This document shows positions 34,131 through 42,911 of a DNA stretch of 64,000 nt, one piece after another. Positions within the stretch are counted from its first letter, which is position 1, and each line of letters starts with the position of its first letter. This DNA is from Lewinellaceae bacterium (lineage in GTDB: Bacteria; Bacteroidota; Bacteroidia; Chitinophagales; Saprospiraceae). The DNA lies in the NCBI GenBank assembly GCA_016716135.1, contig JADJWX010000006.1:1-64000 (forward strand), written 5' to 3'. The notes below the pieces were generated by a model that ran no database searches, had not been told where the DNA came from, and saw only the letters and a program-made list of their open reading frames with translations. The translations under genes and the position numbers were made by a program.

Positions 34131-35444
34131 TTACATGTGCAACAAAAAATACACCGCCACCCCGGCAAAATACCCAATAGCCGCATACGGTGTGATGCGC
34201 TTCATGTACCACAGAAAATCGACTTTCAGAATACCCATCGAGGCCACTCCGGCTGCCGAACCGATAATCAGGATGCTGCCCCCGGTGCCGGCGCAATAGG
34301 CCAGCAGGTTCCAAAAGTCGTGGTTGGGTGGGAATTCCGTCATTTTGTACATGCCCATTGAAGCTGCCACGAGCGGCACGTTGTCCACAACTGCCGACAG
34401 CAGGCCGATGAGCGTGTTGATCAGGTAAATGTTTCCAAAACTCCGGTCTAAAAATTCAGACAGCAGGTGCAAATGTCCGGAGGAATCGAGCGCGCCCACG
34501 GCAAGCAGAATGCCGAGAAAAAACAAAATCGCCGGCGTGTCAATCCGGTGCAGGATGGCTGCCACGGTGCGCTCGTGCCGCTGTTGGGGCGGATCGCCAC
34601 GGTGCAAAAACTCGGTGACATACCACAGGGCGCCCACACCAAATAAAATCCCCATGTACGGCGGCATGTGGGTCACGGTTTTAAAAACCGGCACAAACAA
34701 CAGCGCAGCAACGCCCAAAATGAACAGCAACTTGCGCTCAAAGGGCGAGCTGTTGTTCCCTTCGGGCTGTTCCGTTTTTGCCAGTTCCGGCTGCCCGCGC
34801 TTGCGCCGCAACACCACGGTTGCCACAAGCAACGGCGTCAGCAAGGCGATCATGGAAACAAAAATGGTGTTCTGCATGATCTCCAGCGTGGTCACCTGCC
34901 CCCCGATCCAGAGCATGATGGTCGTCACGTCGCCAATAGGCGACCAGGCGCCGCCGGCATTGGCGGCAATGATGACAAAGCCGCCGAAAAACCACAGGTC
35001 GTCGTGCTTCCGGACCATCTTGCGCAACAGCGCGCACATGATGATCGCCGTCGTCATATTGTCGAGCACCGACGACAGGAAAAACGCCACCCAGGCAATA
35101 ATCCAGAGCAATTTTACACGGCTGGTGGTGCGGATGCGGTCGGTGATGATCCGGAAGCCGTCGTGCACATCCACCAGTTCGACGATCGTCATGGCGCCGA
35201 GCAGGAAAAACAGGATTTCTGAAATGTTGCTCAGGTGTTCGGACAGGGAATCGTGCAAAAAAGCCTGGGGGTTGCCGGGAAGTTCCGTGCCGGAAACCGG
35301 CATGGTTTCTATGCCAAAAACAAGAATTACCCAGCAAAAAACGCCCGTTAGCAGGGCAGAGGCGGCTTTGTCAATTTTCAGGGGATGTTCAAGGGCAATG
35401 AGGGTGTATCCAAGGATAAACACCACAACGATGAGGAGTGCCAT
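34131..35444 (-). CDS. nhaD: NhaD-type Na+/H+ antiporter, paralogue 2
   Basis: 437 residues. It keeps the family motifs 'VLDNMTTAIIMCAL', 'IAANAGGAWSPIGDVTTIMLWIGGQ', 'AVVDNVPLVAASMGMYKM' and 'CAGTGGSILIIGSAAGVASMGI', and its N-terminus is nearly identical to paralogue 1 at 16950. The loop around residues 220-245 ('RKRGQPELAKTEQPEGNNSS') differs, as does the flanking sequence. It lies downstream of apbE and the nqr genes on the same strand (89 bp gap), so the Na+ pump and a Na+/H+ exchanger are encoded together. Confidence 0.9.
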   Translation of the reverse strand: MALLIVVVFILGYTLIALEHPLKIDKAASALLTGVFCWVILVFGIETMPVSGTELPGNPQAFLHDSLSEHLSNISEILFFLLGAMTIVELVDVHDGFRIITDRIRTTSRVKLLWIIAWVAFFLSSVLDNMTTAIIMCALLRKMVRKHDDLWFFGGFVIIAANAGGAWSPIGDVTTIMLWIGGQVTTLEIMQNTIFVSMIALLTPLLVATVVLRRKRGQPELAKTEQPEGNNSSPFERKLLFILGVAALLFVPVFKTVTHMPPYMGILFGVGALWYVTEFLHRGDPPQQRHERTVAAILHRIDTPAILFFLGILLAVGALDSSGHLHLLSEFLDRSFGNIYLINTLIGLLSAVVDNVPLVAASMGMYKMTEFPPNHDFWNLLAYCAGTGGSILIIGSAAGVASMGILKVDFLWYMKRITPYAAIGYFAGVAVYFLLHM

Positions 35445-35533
35445 ATGCCGAAAGTTCTTCCCGAAAGGTAGCTATGCACGTGACGTGCCGGTTTATTTCC
35501 TGCATAATTTCGACTAAATTTTGTCGAAAAAAA

Positions 35534-36511
35534 TCACTGCGCATCAAACGTGCTTTTCACCTGCAAGGCGCCGTTTTCATCGGCATAAATTCCGTACACT
35601 TTCAAGCCCTGTTCCGCCGCTATTTTCATGGATTTTTCCAGGCCCAAAACCAAAAATGCCGTGGCATAGGCATCAGCAGTCATGCAGTCGCCGGCAAGTA
35701 CCGACACGCTCAGCAGGTTGTGGGTGATGGGGTAGCCGGTTTTCGGGTCGATGGCGTGGCTGTATTTTTTGCCGTTGCGTTCCACGAATTTGCGGTAGCT
35801 GCCCGAGGTGGCAAGCGCCTGGTTTTTCAGCGAAACCACCGTTTGCAGGGGACGGCCCTCGCCGTCGTCTTCCGCAGGTTTGTCGATCCCGATGCGCCAA
35901 AATTCATCGCGCGCGTTCTTGCCCGCAGCGCGTACTTCGCCGCCCACTTCCACCATGTAGTTTTGGACGCCCTGTTTTTCCAAAAACAGCGCCAGCACAT
36001 CCACGGTGTAGCCCTGTGCAATTGCGTTCACATCGACTTCCATGCGTGGATCATCTTTTTGGAAAACGCCATTTTCGAGCCGCACTTTTTGAAACCCGAT
36101 CAACTGGCGCAAACTGTCCACCTGGGCCGAATCGGGCGGCGGCAGCCCTTTTTTATAACTAAACCCCCAGGCGCGCACCAGGGGGCCGACCGTCATGTCG
36201 AACATGCCTTCGGTGGCCGCAGCAATGGCCTGCCCGCGCTGGAATACTGCTGTAAAATGCTCGTCGAGGACCACTCCGGCTTCGTTCCGGTTCACCCGGC
36301 TGATGATCGACGTGCTGTCCCAAAGCGACATGCTGCGGTCGATCAGGCGAAACAGGCTGTCCACCGGCCCGGAAAAATCGCGACCCATTGGATCGAAATA
36401 GGTGATATGGAAGGTGGTGCCTTGTGCCTGCCCTTCGAGTTGGGTGTACCCGGGCTGTTTGTTTTGGCAGGCGAAAAGGAAGAGCAGGAAGAAAAACAGA
36501 CGGTATTGCAT
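35534..36511 (-). CDS. apbE: FAD:protein FMN transferase (ApbE)
   Basis: 325 residues from the ATG at 36511, giving a lipoprotein signal (MQYRLFFFLLFLFAC, lipobox 'LFAC'); longer upstream frames run into the palindrome. ApbE motifs: 'GTTFHITYF' near the N-terminus, 'VDVNAIAQGYTVDVLALFLEKQGVQNYMVEVGGEVRAAG' (flavin site), 'ATSGSYRKF' and the Asp/Lys-bearing 'YSHAIDPKTGYP', with the late acidic metal site 'AGDCMTADAYATA'. It attaches FMN covalently to threonines of NqrB and NqrC, and the nqr operon is directly upstream on the same strand. Confidence 0.92.
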   Translation of the reverse strand: MQYRLFFFLLFLFACQNKQPGYTQLEGQAQGTTFHITYFDPMGRDFSGPVDSLFRLIDRSMSLWDSTSIISRVNRNEAGVVLDEHFTAVFQRGQAIAAATEGMFDMTVGPLVRAWGFSYKKGLPPPDSAQVDSLRQLIGFQKVRLENGVFQKDDPRMEVDVNAIAQGYTVDVLALFLEKQGVQNYMVEVGGEVRAAGKNARDEFWRIGIDKPAEDDGEGRPLQTVVSLKNQALATSGSYRKFVERNGKKYSHAIDPKTGYPITHNLLSVSVLAGDCMTADAYATAFLVLGLEKSMKIAAEQGLKVYGIYADENGALQVKSTFDAQ

Positions 36512-36616
36512 GGTTTGGCTATGTGTTCCAGTTAATGTAACGGGGGCATATTGTTCCGTCGCGCCGGCAGTAAATCCGGTGCTGGATAGCGGCTCCCACC
36601 CGTTGAAGTATTTTGT

Positions 36617-36693
36617 AAAGTTAAAATCACAAGGGGGGAAAATGTTTTTTGCGCAGCGCAAAAAACATTTTCCCCCCTTGTGATTTTAACTTT
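36617..36693. repeat. 77-bp perfect palindrome between nqrF and apbE
   Basis: Arms 36617-36654 and 36656-36693 are exact 38-bp reverse complements around a single A at 36655. The arm carries 'ggggggaaaatgttttttgc', and the sequence ends with runs of T and A on either side. It lies 12 bp after the nqrF stop codon and would form a very stable mRNA hairpin; it may end most nqr transcription before apbE. Confidence 0.95.
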
Positions 36694-36704
36694 CCGCCTA
36701 AACC

Positions 36705-37955
36705 TTAACTCCCGAAGTCGTCGAAGGCCACCATTTCCTCCGGCACGCCCAAATTATCGAGCATGTTTTGCACGGCGGAGAGCATGAGCGGCGGCCCGCA
36801 GAGGTAGTACTCCACTTCTTCGGGTTCAGGGTGTTTGCTCAGGTATTCATCGAGCACCACCTGGTGGATAAATCCTTTGTAACCCGTCCAGTTGTCCTCG
36901 GGCAGCGGTTCGGAAAGTGCAATTTCGAAGCGGAAGTTGGGGAATTCCTTTTCGATCTGGCGGAAATGATCTTCGTAGAAAATTTCCCGCAGGCTGCGGG
37001 CGCCATACCAGTACGACACCTTGCGCCCGGTTTTCAGCGTATGGAACAGGTGGAAAATGTGTGAACGCAGCGGGGCCATTCCGGCGCCACCGCCGATGTA
37101 CACCATTTCATTTTCTGTTTTTTTAATGTGGAACTCGCCGTAGGGGCCGCTGATCGTGACCTTGTCGCCCGGTTTGCGCGAGAACACGTAGGAGGAGCAA
37201 TAGCCCGGCGGTACATCGGCAAAAGCGCCTTTGGCGCGATCCCACGGTGGTGTGGCAATCCGGATGTTGAGCATGATAATATTGCCCTCGGCCGGGTGGT
37301 TGGCCATCGAATAGGCGCGGAAGAGCGGTTCTTCCACCACGGTTTTCAGTTTCCAGATATTGAATTTGTCGTAGTCGTCTTTAAACTTATCCGGGATGTT
37401 GTACAGGTCGCGGTCAAACTGGATGACGATTTCCGGCACATCGATCTGGATATAATCGCCGGAGCGGAACTGCAGCGTTTCGCCGGGCGGGAGTTTTACC
37501 ACAAACTCTTTGATATAGGTCGATACGTTGTCGTTGGAAACAACCTCACACTCCCATTTTTTTACGCCAAACACCTCATCGGGGACCTTGATCTCCATGT
37601 CTTCCTTCACCTTTACCTGGCAGGCAAGGCGCAGGTGGTCGCGCACCTGGGAGCGGTTCAGGTGGTTGGTTTCGGTAGGTAGTACGTCGCCGCCGCCAGC
37701 AAAAACCTGGCAGGTGCACATGGCGCAGGTGCCGCCGCCGCCGCAGGCAGAAGCCAGGAACAGGTTGTTCGACGAAAGTGTGGACAGCAACGTGCCGCCG
37801 GGTTTAACAACCAGGGCATGCTCTGCGTCGCCATTGATCACGATCTTCACATCGCCCTGAGGCAGCAGCCGGTCTTTGGCTACCAGAATCATGTATGCCA
37901 GCAGCAAGATGACCAGGATAAAAACGACTATGCTGGATGCTAGTACGGGAAGCAT
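36705..37955 (-). CDS. nqrF: Na+-translocating NADH:quinone reductase subunit F
   Basis: 416 residues. One N-terminal helix (about 5-25), then a plant-type 2Fe-2S ferredoxin domain with Cys71, Cys77 and Cys80 ('SACGGGGTCAMC') and Cys112 ('RLACQV'), then a ferredoxin-reductase module with FAD-binding 'FRAYSMANHP', NADH-binding 'YIGGGAGMAPLRSH' and the C-terminal 'YYLCGPPLM'. It oxidises NADH and passes electrons into the Nqr complex. Last structural gene of the operon; a 77-bp palindrome follows. Confidence 0.95.
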   Translation of the reverse strand: MLPVLASSIVVFILVILLLAYMILVAKDRLLPQGDVKIVINGDAEHALVVKPGGTLLSTLSSNNLFLASACGGGGTCAMCTCQVFAGGGDVLPTETNHLNRSQVRDHLRLACQVKVKEDMEIKVPDEVFGVKKWECEVVSNDNVSTYIKEFVVKLPPGETLQFRSGDYIQIDVPEIVIQFDRDLYNIPDKFKDDYDKFNIWKLKTVVEEPLFRAYSMANHPAEGNIIMLNIRIATPPWDRAKGAFADVPPGYCSSYVFSRKPGDKVTISGPYGEFHIKKTENEMVYIGGGAGMAPLRSHIFHLFHTLKTGRKVSYWYGARSLREIFYEDHFRQIEKEFPNFRFEIALSEPLPEDNWTGYKGFIHQVVLDEYLSKHPEPEEVEYYLCGPPLMLSAVQNMLDNLGVPEEMVAFDDFGS

Positions 37956-37982
37956 ATATTTTTAAGAATTACTGGTTAAACG

Positions 37983-38076
37983 TAAACAGTTACTGGTTTC
38001 TGGTTGGCTGGTTTCTGGTTGTTCAACATCCCAAGTGGTGTACAACCTTCTAACCGGAAACCATCCAACCAGTAAC
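37983..38076. repeat. Imperfect hairpin between nqrE and nqrF
   Basis: 'cagttactggtttctggttgg' and 'ccaaccagtaact' arms pair across 94 bp with internal repeats of 'ctggtttctggttg'. It separates nqrE from nqrF by 122 bp, the largest gap inside the operon except that before nqrB, and could affect subunit dosage. Confidence 0.65.
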
Positions 38077-38077
38077 T

Positions 38078-38692
38078 TTAAAGTTGTATGCCGGAAAAAC
38101 TCAGAAAGGCCATGCCCATGAGCCCGGTAATGATCATTGCAATGCCAAGCCCCTGCAGCGGCTCGGGGATGTTGGAATACCGCAGGCGTTCGCGGATGGC
38201 AGAAAGCAGCACGATCGCCAGGAAAAAACCGATACCGGAACCGACGGAAAAGACTGCCGTTTCGGTGAAATTGTATTCCCGCTCCTGCATAAACAGCGAG
38301 GTACCGAGGATCGAGCAGTTTACGGTGATCAGTGGCAAAAATATGCCCAGCGAGGTGTACAGGGCCGGGGCGAATTTTTCCACGACCATTTCTACGAGCT
38401 GTACGGCGCCGGCAATGGTCGAAATAAACAGGATAAAGGCCAAAAACGTCAGGTCGACCGTCGCCAGCGAAGGGTGTACCCAGCTTAAGACACCTTCCCC
38501 CAGCGCATAGCGCAGGATCAGATAGTTGAGCGGCGTGGTGAGCACCATGACAAATATGACCGCCAGGCCAAGGCCGAAGGCTGTTTTTATTTTTTTGGAA
38601 ACAGCCAGAAATGAACACATTCCCAGGAAAAACGCAAATACGACGTTTTCCACGAAAATGGATTTTATAAGCAAGTTCAGTAAGTGTTCCAT
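38078..38692 (-). CDS. nqrE: Na+-translocating NADH:quinone reductase subunit E
   Basis: 204 residues from the ATG at 38692 (MEHLLNLLIKSIFVENVVFAFF, the family start); a TTG two codons earlier is in frame and overlaps the nqrD stop. Six membrane helices, with the conserved cysteines in 'GMCSFLAVSKK' and 'ITVNCSILGTSLFM' that bind the intramembrane iron centre shared with NqrD. Homologous to NqrD and RnfA. Confidence 0.95.
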   Translation of the reverse strand: MEHLLNLLIKSIFVENVVFAFFLGMCSFLAVSKKIKTAFGLGLAVIFVMVLTTPLNYLILRYALGEGVLSWVHPSLATVDLTFLAFILFISTIAGAVQLVEMVVEKFAPALYTSLGIFLPLITVNCSILGTSLFMQEREYNFTETAVFSVGSGIGFFLAIVLLSAIRERLRYSNIPEPLQGLGIAMIITGLMGMAFLSFSGIQL

Positions 38693-38694
38693 AA

Positions 38695-39375
38695 TCAAGA
38701 TACGTTAACCAGTTTCTTATTCCAGCTGCGCTGCGCCCAGATATACACGCCGATTACAAAGAGTGCCGCCGGCGGCAATACCATGAGGCCGTTATTCACA
38801 TAGCCGTGGTCGTAGGCCCATTGCGGGATCACGTGATAACCCATCAGGGTGCCGGCGCCGAACAATTCCCGGAAAATGGCGACCACCACCAGGATAATGC
38901 CGTAGCCCACACCATTGCCCACACCGTCGAGGAAAGACGGCCAGGGTTTTTGTGCCAGAGCAAAGGCCTCAAGGCGCCCCATCACGATACAGTTGGTGAT
39001 GATAAGCCCGACAAACACCGACAGTTTTTTGCTCACATCGAACATGTAGGCCTTCAGCACCTGGTCTACGATCGTCACCAGGGTGGCCACAATGATCAAT
39101 TGCACAATGATCCGGACGCGGTTGGGAATAGAATTTCGCAGCAGGGAAGTAATCAGGTTGGAAAATGCCGTCACGAAAATTACCCCGACAGCCATGATGA
39201 GTGCCGGCTTGACCTGCACGGTGACCGCCAGGGCCGAACAAATACCCAGCACCTGCACGGTGATCGGGTTGTTGTCGTCCAGCGGATCACGCAGCGTGCG
39301 AATGTTCTTTTTCGAAAACAGCGCCTCTTTTTTCTTTTCCTGAACCGCAGGAGCGGATGTCGATTCTACGCTCAT
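38695..39375 (-). CDS. nqrD: Na+-translocating NADH:quinone reductase subunit D
   Basis: 226 residues. A charged N-terminal extension (about 1-35) precedes six helices. 'VLGICSALAVTVQVKPALIM' and 'VGLIITNCIVMGRLEAFAL' hold the two cysteines of the NqrD/NqrE iron site, and 'VGNGVGYGIILVVVAIFRELFG' is the family block. Seven bases separate it from nqrC; its stop overlaps the nqrE start region. Confidence 0.95.
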   Translation of the reverse strand: MSVESTSAPAVQEKKKEALFSKKNIRTLRDPLDDNNPITVQVLGICSALAVTVQVKPALIMAVGVIFVTAFSNLITSLLRNSIPNRVRIIVQLIIVATLVTIVDQVLKAYMFDVSKKLSVFVGLIITNCIVMGRLEAFALAQKPWPSFLDGVGNGVGYGIILVVVAIFRELFGAGTLMGYHVIPQWAYDHGYVNNGLMVLPPAALFVIGVYIWAQRSWNKKLVNVS

Positions 39376-39382
39376 AATTCAA

Positions 39383-40117
39383 CTATTTTGGCTCCGGCAT
39401 AACAGCGCCGGTGCTTGATTTTACAGATTCAAAGTAACCCAAATAGGGTTCAATGCAGTTTTTCAACATGGCGTCCACGCCGCGCGAAGTGATGGTGCCG
39501 CCGGAAATACCGTCGACACGGTGCTCCGTTCCCAGATCAAACTTATCGGCCGGTTTTACAACATGGACCGAAACAAATTGATCTTGGTCCGACAGGATTT
39601 CTTTGCCCTGGAATTGCTCCTGGAAGGGTTTTTCGGAAATCTCTGCGCCGAGGCCCGGCGTTTCCCCCTTGTGGTCAAAAAAGGCACCGTAAACCGTGTT
39701 GAAATCATCTTCCAAAGCCACATAGCCCCAGATCGGGCCCCACAGGCCGACACCATACACCGGCACCACGTAGTATTTTTTTCCGGCCTCGCCGGTATAC
39801 ACGTAGAGCGGCAGGAGCCGTTCACCCGGCGTTTTGTTCACCTGATCTTTCAGGCGAATTGCCTTGGCGGATGCATCCGGAACGACTTCGCCGGCACTGT
39901 TCACCACCATTTCCTGAACGTTGGCATTGTATGTTTGTTCGATGGTTGCCCGGTCGTCTGAAGCAATACGGACCGAGCGCAGGATATTTTTCTTGGTGTC
40001 GAGCGCGACGTTGGCCTCCTGCAAAGGCTTCAGCCCTTCCGAGGTTACGGCCAGGATGACGGCGGTAACCACAGAAATGGCGGCTGCGTATAAAAGGGTG
40101 TAGCTGTTGCTATGCAC
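39383..40117 (-). CDS. nqrC: Na+-translocating NADH:quinone reductase subunit C
   Basis: 244 residues, starting at a GTG that overlaps the end of nqrB (8 bp). One N-terminal helix ('LLYAAAISVVTAVILAVTSE'), then a periplasmic FMN-binding domain. The flavinylation motif 'DGISGGTITSRGVDAML' (about residues 202-218) has the S-G-x-T-x-T/S shape recognised by ApbE, but with Gly where most NqrC have Ala. 'VYGVGLWGPIWGYVALEDD' is the other conserved block. Confidence 0.95.
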   Translation of the reverse strand: MHSNSYTLLYAAAISVVTAVILAVTSEGLKPLQEANVALDTKKNILRSVRIASDDRATIEQTYNANVQEMVVNSAGEVVPDASAKAIRLKDQVNKTPGERLLPLYVYTGEAGKKYYVVPVYGVGLWGPIWGYVALEDDFNTVYGAFFDHKGETPGLGAEISEKPFQEQFQGKEILSDQDQFVSVHVVKPADKFDLGTEHRVDGISGGTITSRGVDAMLKNCIEPYLGYFESVKSSTGAVMPEPK

Positions 40118-41267
40118 GTTTCAATCTTTTTTTAATGTGTTGTTCAACGACCATATGGTCAATCAGGGGTGCAAATACGTTCATCAGCAAAATGCTGAGC
40201 ATGACGGCTTCGGGGTACGCCGGGTTGAATACCCGTAAAATAACCGTAAACGCACCGATAAGCAAGCCGTAAATCCACTTGCCCCGTTCGGTTTGCGCGG
40301 CGCTCACCGGGTCGGTAGCCATGTACACGGCGCCAAAGGCGAAGCCGCCCATCAGCAGGTGGTAGTAGGCCGGGGTATGCATGGCGTGGTTGGGCATGTC
40401 TGCCGGAGCCAGGCCTTGCAAAACAAGCCCCATGCCCAGCACACCCAGCACGCAGGAAACGATAATCTGCCAGCTGCCCACACCGGTAATGATCAGGATC
40501 AGGGCCCCGATCAGGCAGGCTGCGGCACTGGTTTCGCCGATAGAGCCCTGTTCAAACCCCCAGAACATATCGGATGCTGAAGGCAGGTTATGGAAATTTA
40601 CATCAAACGTTACCAGGTTTGTAGCGCCCGAAAAGCCGTCGACGATGGCATGCCCGGCTTCAGGGCTAAGGTCCGTCCAGATGTCGCCCGACATGTATGC
40701 CGGGAAGGCAAAGAACAGAAACGCACGCGCCAGCAACGCGGGATTCATAAAGTTCATGCCGGTGCCACCGAAAATCTCCTTGCCCAGCAGGGTGCAGAAA
40801 ACCGCTGCCAGGGCCACCATCCACAGCGGGCAGTTGACCGGCAGGGTAAGCGGGATCAGCAAACCTGTGACGAGGTACCCTTCGCTGACCGGGTGCCCCC
40901 GCAAAACGGAGAAGATAAACTCAACGCCAAGCCCTGCCGCGTAGGAAACGACAATGATGGGAAGCACTTTCCAGAACCCGAACATGAAATTTTCCATCAG
41001 GGTGGCTTCCATGCCGTAGGCCAGGTAGTGCTGATACCCCACATTCCACATGCCGAAAAGCATGGTGGGCACCAGGGCGATGATCACCGTCATCATCGTG
41101 CGCTTGAGGTCCATGGCGTCGCGAACATGGACGCCGTGTGCCGTCGTTTCACCGGGCACAAAAAGGAACGTCTCCAGGGCTTCAAAAGCCGGGTAGAGCT
41201 TTTCAAACCGCCCGCCCTTTTCAAAGTGCGGCTTGATGGAATGAATGATATTTTGTAAAAATTTCAC
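40110..41267 (-). CDS. nqrB: Na+-translocating NADH:quinone reductase subunit B
   Basis: About 385 residues from a GTG at 41267, chosen because the family begins '(M)KFLxxxxxxIxPHFEKGG' as here 'VKFLQNIIHSIKPHFEKGG'; the ATG at 41345 would add 26 residues that have no family match. About ten helices; the covalent FMN site 'DGFSGATNLV' (Thr216 in this numbering), and 'EIFGGTGMNFMNPALLARAFLFFAFP'. It is the main Na+-conducting and quinone-site subunit. Confidence 0.93.
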   Translation of the reverse strand: MKFLQNIIHSIKPHFEKGGRFEKLYPAFEALETFLFVPGETTAHGVHVRDAMDLKRTMMTVIIALVPTMLFGMWNVGYQHYLAYGMEATLMENFMFGFWKVLPIIVVSYAAGLGVEFIFSVLRGHPVSEGYLVTGLLIPLTLPVNCPLWMVALAAVFCTLLGKEIFGGTGMNFMNPALLARAFLFFAFPAYMSGDIWTDLSPEAGHAIVDGFSGATNLVTFDVNFHNLPSASDMFWGFEQGSIGETSAAACLIGALILIITGVGSWQIIVSCVLGVLGMGLVLQGLAPADMPNHAMHTPAYYHLLMGGFAFGAVYMATDPVSAAQTERGKWIYGLLIGAFTVILRVFNPAYPEAVMLSILLMNVFAPLIDHMVVEQHIKKRLKRA

Positions 41268-41368
41268 CGTATGCAGTGTTTTATTGCTGTTGGTTATTGG
41301 CTGTTGCAGTTGCCGCTGAATCGTTCCGTCTTCGGAAACAGCCAACGGCTAAAGGTTAAAAACTGCGA

Positions 41369-42724
41369 TCAGCCTTCCGTTTGCATGTATGTCAGCCCTT
41401 CCGCGATGATTTTTTGCACATCTATTTTTGACGTGCACACAAATTCGCAGAGGGCAAAATCTTCTTCTGACACTTCGTAAATACCGAGTTGTTCCATCCG
41501 CTCGATATCGCGGGCAAGGATGGCTTTGAGCAACATAACCGGCATGATATTCATAGGCAGCACCTTGTCGTACTGCCCGGTCATTACAAAAGCGCGTTCT
41601 TCTCCGTGCATGTTGGTGTCCAGGTCGTACACCCGGTTTGGCGCCAGCCAGGAAAAGAAGGTGCGCGAGAGGCTGAGTTTTTGAAAGCCCGGGAGCAGCC
41701 AGCCGAGAAACTCCGGTTGGTCGCCCTCAGGGATAACCGTAATCTGGTTGGTGTAAAACGACAAAAACCCGTCGGCCGACGATTTTTTCCCCGTCAGCAC
41801 ATTGCCCTGGATAATCCGGCAATGATCCGAATTCAGGCGACCACCGATGATGCTGTCGAGTGTTTGACCGGTGATCGCATGGAAGTATTGGGGCGTTGAT
41901 ACACTGCTGCCGGTAAGCGCCACAATGCGGTCGGCGCGGTAGCGGCCTTCGAGAAACAACCGGCCGATGATCACGACATCCTGTGGATGCACAAACCAGA
42001 CGCGTTCGCCCGCTTTGATTGGGTCGATATGGTGTATTTGAATGCCGACGTTTCCTGCCGGGTGCGGCCCTTTGAACCGGTGGATGCGGTCTGTGGAAAT
42101 ACTGCCCATATCGGACTCACCCAAGCCACCGTCGGCGGAAATGCCCAGGTGCAGGTTGCCGTTGGCCAATACCTGAAGGGCTTGAAGGCCTGCCTGAAAA
42201 CTTTCCTTGTTTTGGCCAATGACATAAGCCATATCCGGCGCCAGCGGCGCCGAATCAAAACAGGAAACGAAGATCGCTTTCGGCACGTCCACCGAATCGG
42301 CAATGATGGAGTAGGGGCGCTGGCGAATGTAGTGCCAACACCCACTGTCGAGCAGCTGCTCGATCACCTTGGCGCGGTCGATCTTTGCCGGATCGGCCTT
42401 CGAAAATTCTTTGTAGCGGGTTTCCTGCCGGTCGGCCAGGATGCGGATCTCCATGATCCGCCGCTTGGCGCCGCGCACTACCTCGGCTACTTCGCCGCTG
42501 ACCGGCGAAGGGAAGCGGAGGTTCGGTCGGTCTTTATCGTAAAAAAGCGCCTGACCGGCCAGTACCTCGTCGCCGGGTCCTACTAAAAGTTTGGGAGTGA
42601 TCGCCGGGAAATCCGTCGGTTTAATGGCGATTATTTCGGAGGTTGGTACTTCTGTTGTAACGTTTTCGGCAGTTCCTTTTAGCTTGATATTAAAGCCGCG
42701 CCGAATATTGATCTGTTTGCCCAT
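41369..42724 (-). CDS. nqrA: Na+-translocating NADH:quinone reductase subunit A
   Basis: 451 residues from the ATG at 42724 (MGKQINIRRGFNIKLKG), the family N-terminus; a start 13 codons upstream is open but unlikely. A lipoyl-like barrel ('DEVLAGQALFYDKDRPNLRFPSPVSGEV') and a Rossmann-like domain ('VWFVHPQDVVIIGRLFLEGRY'), no membrane helices, as expected for the cytoplasmic quinone-associated subunit. First gene of the nqrABCDEF operon; the promoter must lie in 42725-42911. Confidence 0.95.
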   Translation of the reverse strand: MGKQINIRRGFNIKLKGTAENVTTEVPTSEIIAIKPTDFPAITPKLLVGPGDEVLAGQALFYDKDRPNLRFPSPVSGEVAEVVRGAKRRIMEIRILADRQETRYKEFSKADPAKIDRAKVIEQLLDSGCWHYIRQRPYSIIADSVDVPKAIFVSCFDSAPLAPDMAYVIGQNKESFQAGLQALQVLANGNLHLGISADGGLGESDMGSISTDRIHRFKGPHPAGNVGIQIHHIDPIKAGERVWFVHPQDVVIIGRLFLEGRYRADRIVALTGSSVSTPQYFHAITGQTLDSIIGGRLNSDHCRIIQGNVLTGKKSSADGFLSFYTNQITVIPEGDQPEFLGWLLPGFQKLSLSRTFFSWLAPNRVYDLDTNMHGEERAFVMTGQYDKVLPMNIMPVMLLKAILARDIERMEQLGIYEVSEEDFALCEFVCTSKIDVQKIIAEGLTYMQTEG

Positions 42725-42911
42725 GATAACATTCCTTTTCCGGAAGTGGCAAAAAAAGGACATTTTATTTTGATGGCAAAGCGTTTATCCTAAAAGTATT
42801 TTGAAAAAAACGGCATCTGTCCCGGATTATCCGCTGCTATCAAAAACAAGAATTTTGGGAATGTGTCCATCATGCGGAGGAATGATCTTAAGCATTGTGC
42901 GCACGTAGGTT

